NCBI RefSeq assembly: GCF_013403985.1
Contig: NZ_JABFDF010000002.1
Location: 248,001 to 312,000 of the forward strand
Direction: 5' to 3'
From: Winogradskyella ludwigii
Lineage (GTDB): Bacteria > Bacteroidota > Bacteroidia > Flavobacteriales > Flavobacteriaceae
DNA: 64,000 nucleotides
Shown here: piece after piece, positions 62,953-64,000 of the stretch
How positions within the stretch are numbered: position 1 is the first letter of the stretch
Layout of the letters: each line of letters opens with the position of its first letter
Made by a program: the position numbers and the translations under genes
Notes under the pieces: generated by a model
The model's input: only the letters and a program-made list of their open reading frames with translations
What the model was told of the DNA's origin: nothing
Database searches by the model: none

Positions 62953-64000
62953 TAGTGTATATTATTTTGTTTATGCCATAACGCAAACGTTAACAACATA
63001 CTTACAGGCGTAGAATAGTATACAGTATCAACCATTTTAAACTTATTATAAAAGTCATCTACAATTTCTTTTGGAATAAATTCTTGGAAAGAAGAATCAT
63101 TAAGATACTTTTTTAAGTGATTATCATTTTCAGCTCCTAAAAATTGTAATTCAAAGTTGCGTTGAATATACGGATTACCAATAGCACTATTAAATTCTCG
63201 TTTCAATTTATTAACTATCCTATATGGTATATTGTAGGGACTTTTGTTGTAATGGAAATTATTTATATTAAATGGCTTATGCGCATGCCATGTTAAATTA
63301 GCTAATTTTTCATTTTGTTTAATATGAGCAATCTGTAAACGTCTATCGGCTAAATAGGCTTCTGGTATGGTACAAATAAACTCACACATTCTATTATCAT
63401 AATAAGGCATAGATATGGGATGTACAGATTCAAAAACACATAAATTCGTTGTTGTCCACCGATGTGCCCATTGTGAGGTTTTAAAAGCTCTAACTTTAGC
63501 GCTAATATTTTCTATTTTTATTTTGGCTAAAGATTTTTCTATTCTAGATACTAAATAAGGCTTAAATTCTCCTTTTAGACTCCATGATTTCCAAAGTGCT
63601 TCTGCGAACTCCAAACCTCCAGGTTTTAGCATTTTTTTTAGCAGCAACTTGGTGACGTCTTCCTCTTTAATGCCCTCAGGCGCACCACAATCAAAAAGCA
63701 CATCTCCCCAATGCCCTAATGAAAAAACACCTTTCATTTCCTTAAGTGCTTCCAAAACTCCCATCTGCCTAGAATGTGTAAATTCAGAATAACAGCCATT
63801 TAATTGAGCTAAATCGTCAATACAATTCCATAAATAACTTTTAGGTATTTTGAATGCATCAAATGTAAAATTACAAACGTTAGCAATCTGCTTGCTTATT
63901 TTATGCTCTGGGTAACCGCCCGGAAACGAATAACTATAAGCATGTACAGGATTATCAAGGTCTTTTAAAATTAAAGCCTGACTTCTACTGTCTAATCCTC
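62952..64000 (-). CDS. Asparagine-synthase-like amidotransferase (partial, cut by window edge)
   Basis: The reading frame continues past the right edge; the visible 349 codons are the C-terminal part. It begins with GLDSRSQALIL, the end of the PPi-loop (SGGLDSR) of the asparagine synthetase ATP-binding domain, then SYSFPGGYPEHKISKQIA, LGHWGDVLFDCG and the helical C-terminus. No Gln-hydrolysing N-terminal part is in view, so I cannot say whether it is present. In polysaccharide clusters AsnB-like proteins amidate uronic acids or sugar-linked carboxyls. An amide group on the glycan is thus a reasonable guess, not shown. Confidence 0.85.
   Translation of the reverse strand, partial: GLDSRSQALILKDLDNPVHAYSYSFPGGYPEHKISKQIANVCNFTFDAFKIPKSYLWNCIDDLAQLNGCYSEFTHSRQMGVLEALKEMKGVFSLGHWGDVLFDCGAPEGIKEEDVTKLLLKKMLKPGGLEFAEALWKSWSLKGEFKPYLVSRIEKSLAKIKIENISAKVRAFKTSQWAHRWTTTNLCVFESVHPISMPYYDNRMCEFICTIPEAYLADRRLQIAHIKQNEKLANLTWHAHKPFNINNFHYNKSPYNIPYRIVNKLKREFNSAIGNPYIQRNFELQFLGAENDNHLKKYLNDSSFQEFIPKEIVDDFYNKFKMVDTVYYSTPVSMLLTFALWHKQNNIH

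Noticed and set aside
44950..64000. Possible genomic island with insertion sequences or integrase
   Set aside because: No transposase, integrase, direct terminal repeats or tRNA border could be seen; the cluster looks like a normal glycan locus, although it may well have been exchanged by transfer.
1..64000. CRISPR arrays, rRNA genes, prophage or toxin-antitoxin pairs
   Set aside because: I looked for regularly spaced repeats, rRNA-like sequence and typical phage or toxin motifs and saw none.

Overview
The window is about 64 kb of AT-rich chromosome from a marine-type member of the Flavobacteriia (Bacteroidota). The evidence is a carboxypeptidase-regulatory-domain TonB receptor, lipoproteins whose Cys is followed by Ser/Asp/Glu residues (the Bacteroidota surface-export type), a PorV-like outer-membrane protein, DUF4625, DUF5683, DUF6122 and DUF4105 proteins, a two-subunit methylmalonyl-CoA mutase, a cyclophilin-FKBP fusion, weak Shine-Dalgarno signals, several TTG starts and TAnnTTTG-type promoters. 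I see no rRNA, CRISPR array, phage or insertion sequence. The one tRNA is tRNA-Pro(TGG) on the minus strand.

Layout. 1-4.5 kb is a probable metal-handling locus: the end of a small membrane protein, a small His/Cys secreted protein, a TonB receptor and two His-rich DUF4625 lipoproteins. 4.7-6.4 kb holds tRNA-Pro and a sugar dehydrogenase with its own cytochrome c. 6.5-11 kb is an operon of uridine kinase, a DivIC/FtsB-like division protein and both methylmalonyl-CoA mutase subunits. 11-15 kb has an alpha/beta hydrolase and a large M16 peptidase. 15.2-20.9 kb is the conserved block parA-parB-DUF5683-dapB-lepB-WbqC-DUF6122. 20.9-27.5 kb runs on the minus strand: a TPR protein and ribH, then, behind a strong terminator and a new promoter, two small membrane proteins, mutL, two rhomboids and an EEP-family hydrolase. 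27.6-29.5 kb is recF, a lipoprotein and a DciA-like protein. 29.7-44.9 kb is mixed housekeeping: penicillin acylase, immunophilin, recQ, kpsF-tatC-CMD-lptB, pssA, a PorV-like protein and a DUF4105 protein.

From 44.95 kb to the right edge every gene lies on the minus strand and forms a surface-polysaccharide cluster. It contains an initiating phosphoglycosyl transferase (last gene), an O-antigen ligase/polymerase-type membrane protein, eight family-4-type and two family-2-type glycosyltransferases, an exostosin-like protein, two methyltransferases, a transglutaminase-like protein and an asparagine-synthase-like amidotransferase cut by the window edge. Many neighbours overlap by 1-4 bases, which points to translational coupling. 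No flippase or Wzc/Wza-type export gene is in view; these presumably lie to the right.

The most notable single observation is an FkbM-type methyltransferase in this cluster that is split by a frameshift exactly at a run of seven G residues. One more G restores the reading frame and the SAM-binding motif. It could be a phase-variable switch, a slippage site, a decayed gene or a sequence error. The second is the His-rich TonB/DUF4625 locus, which looks like a surface metal-capture system with an uncharacterised binding module.
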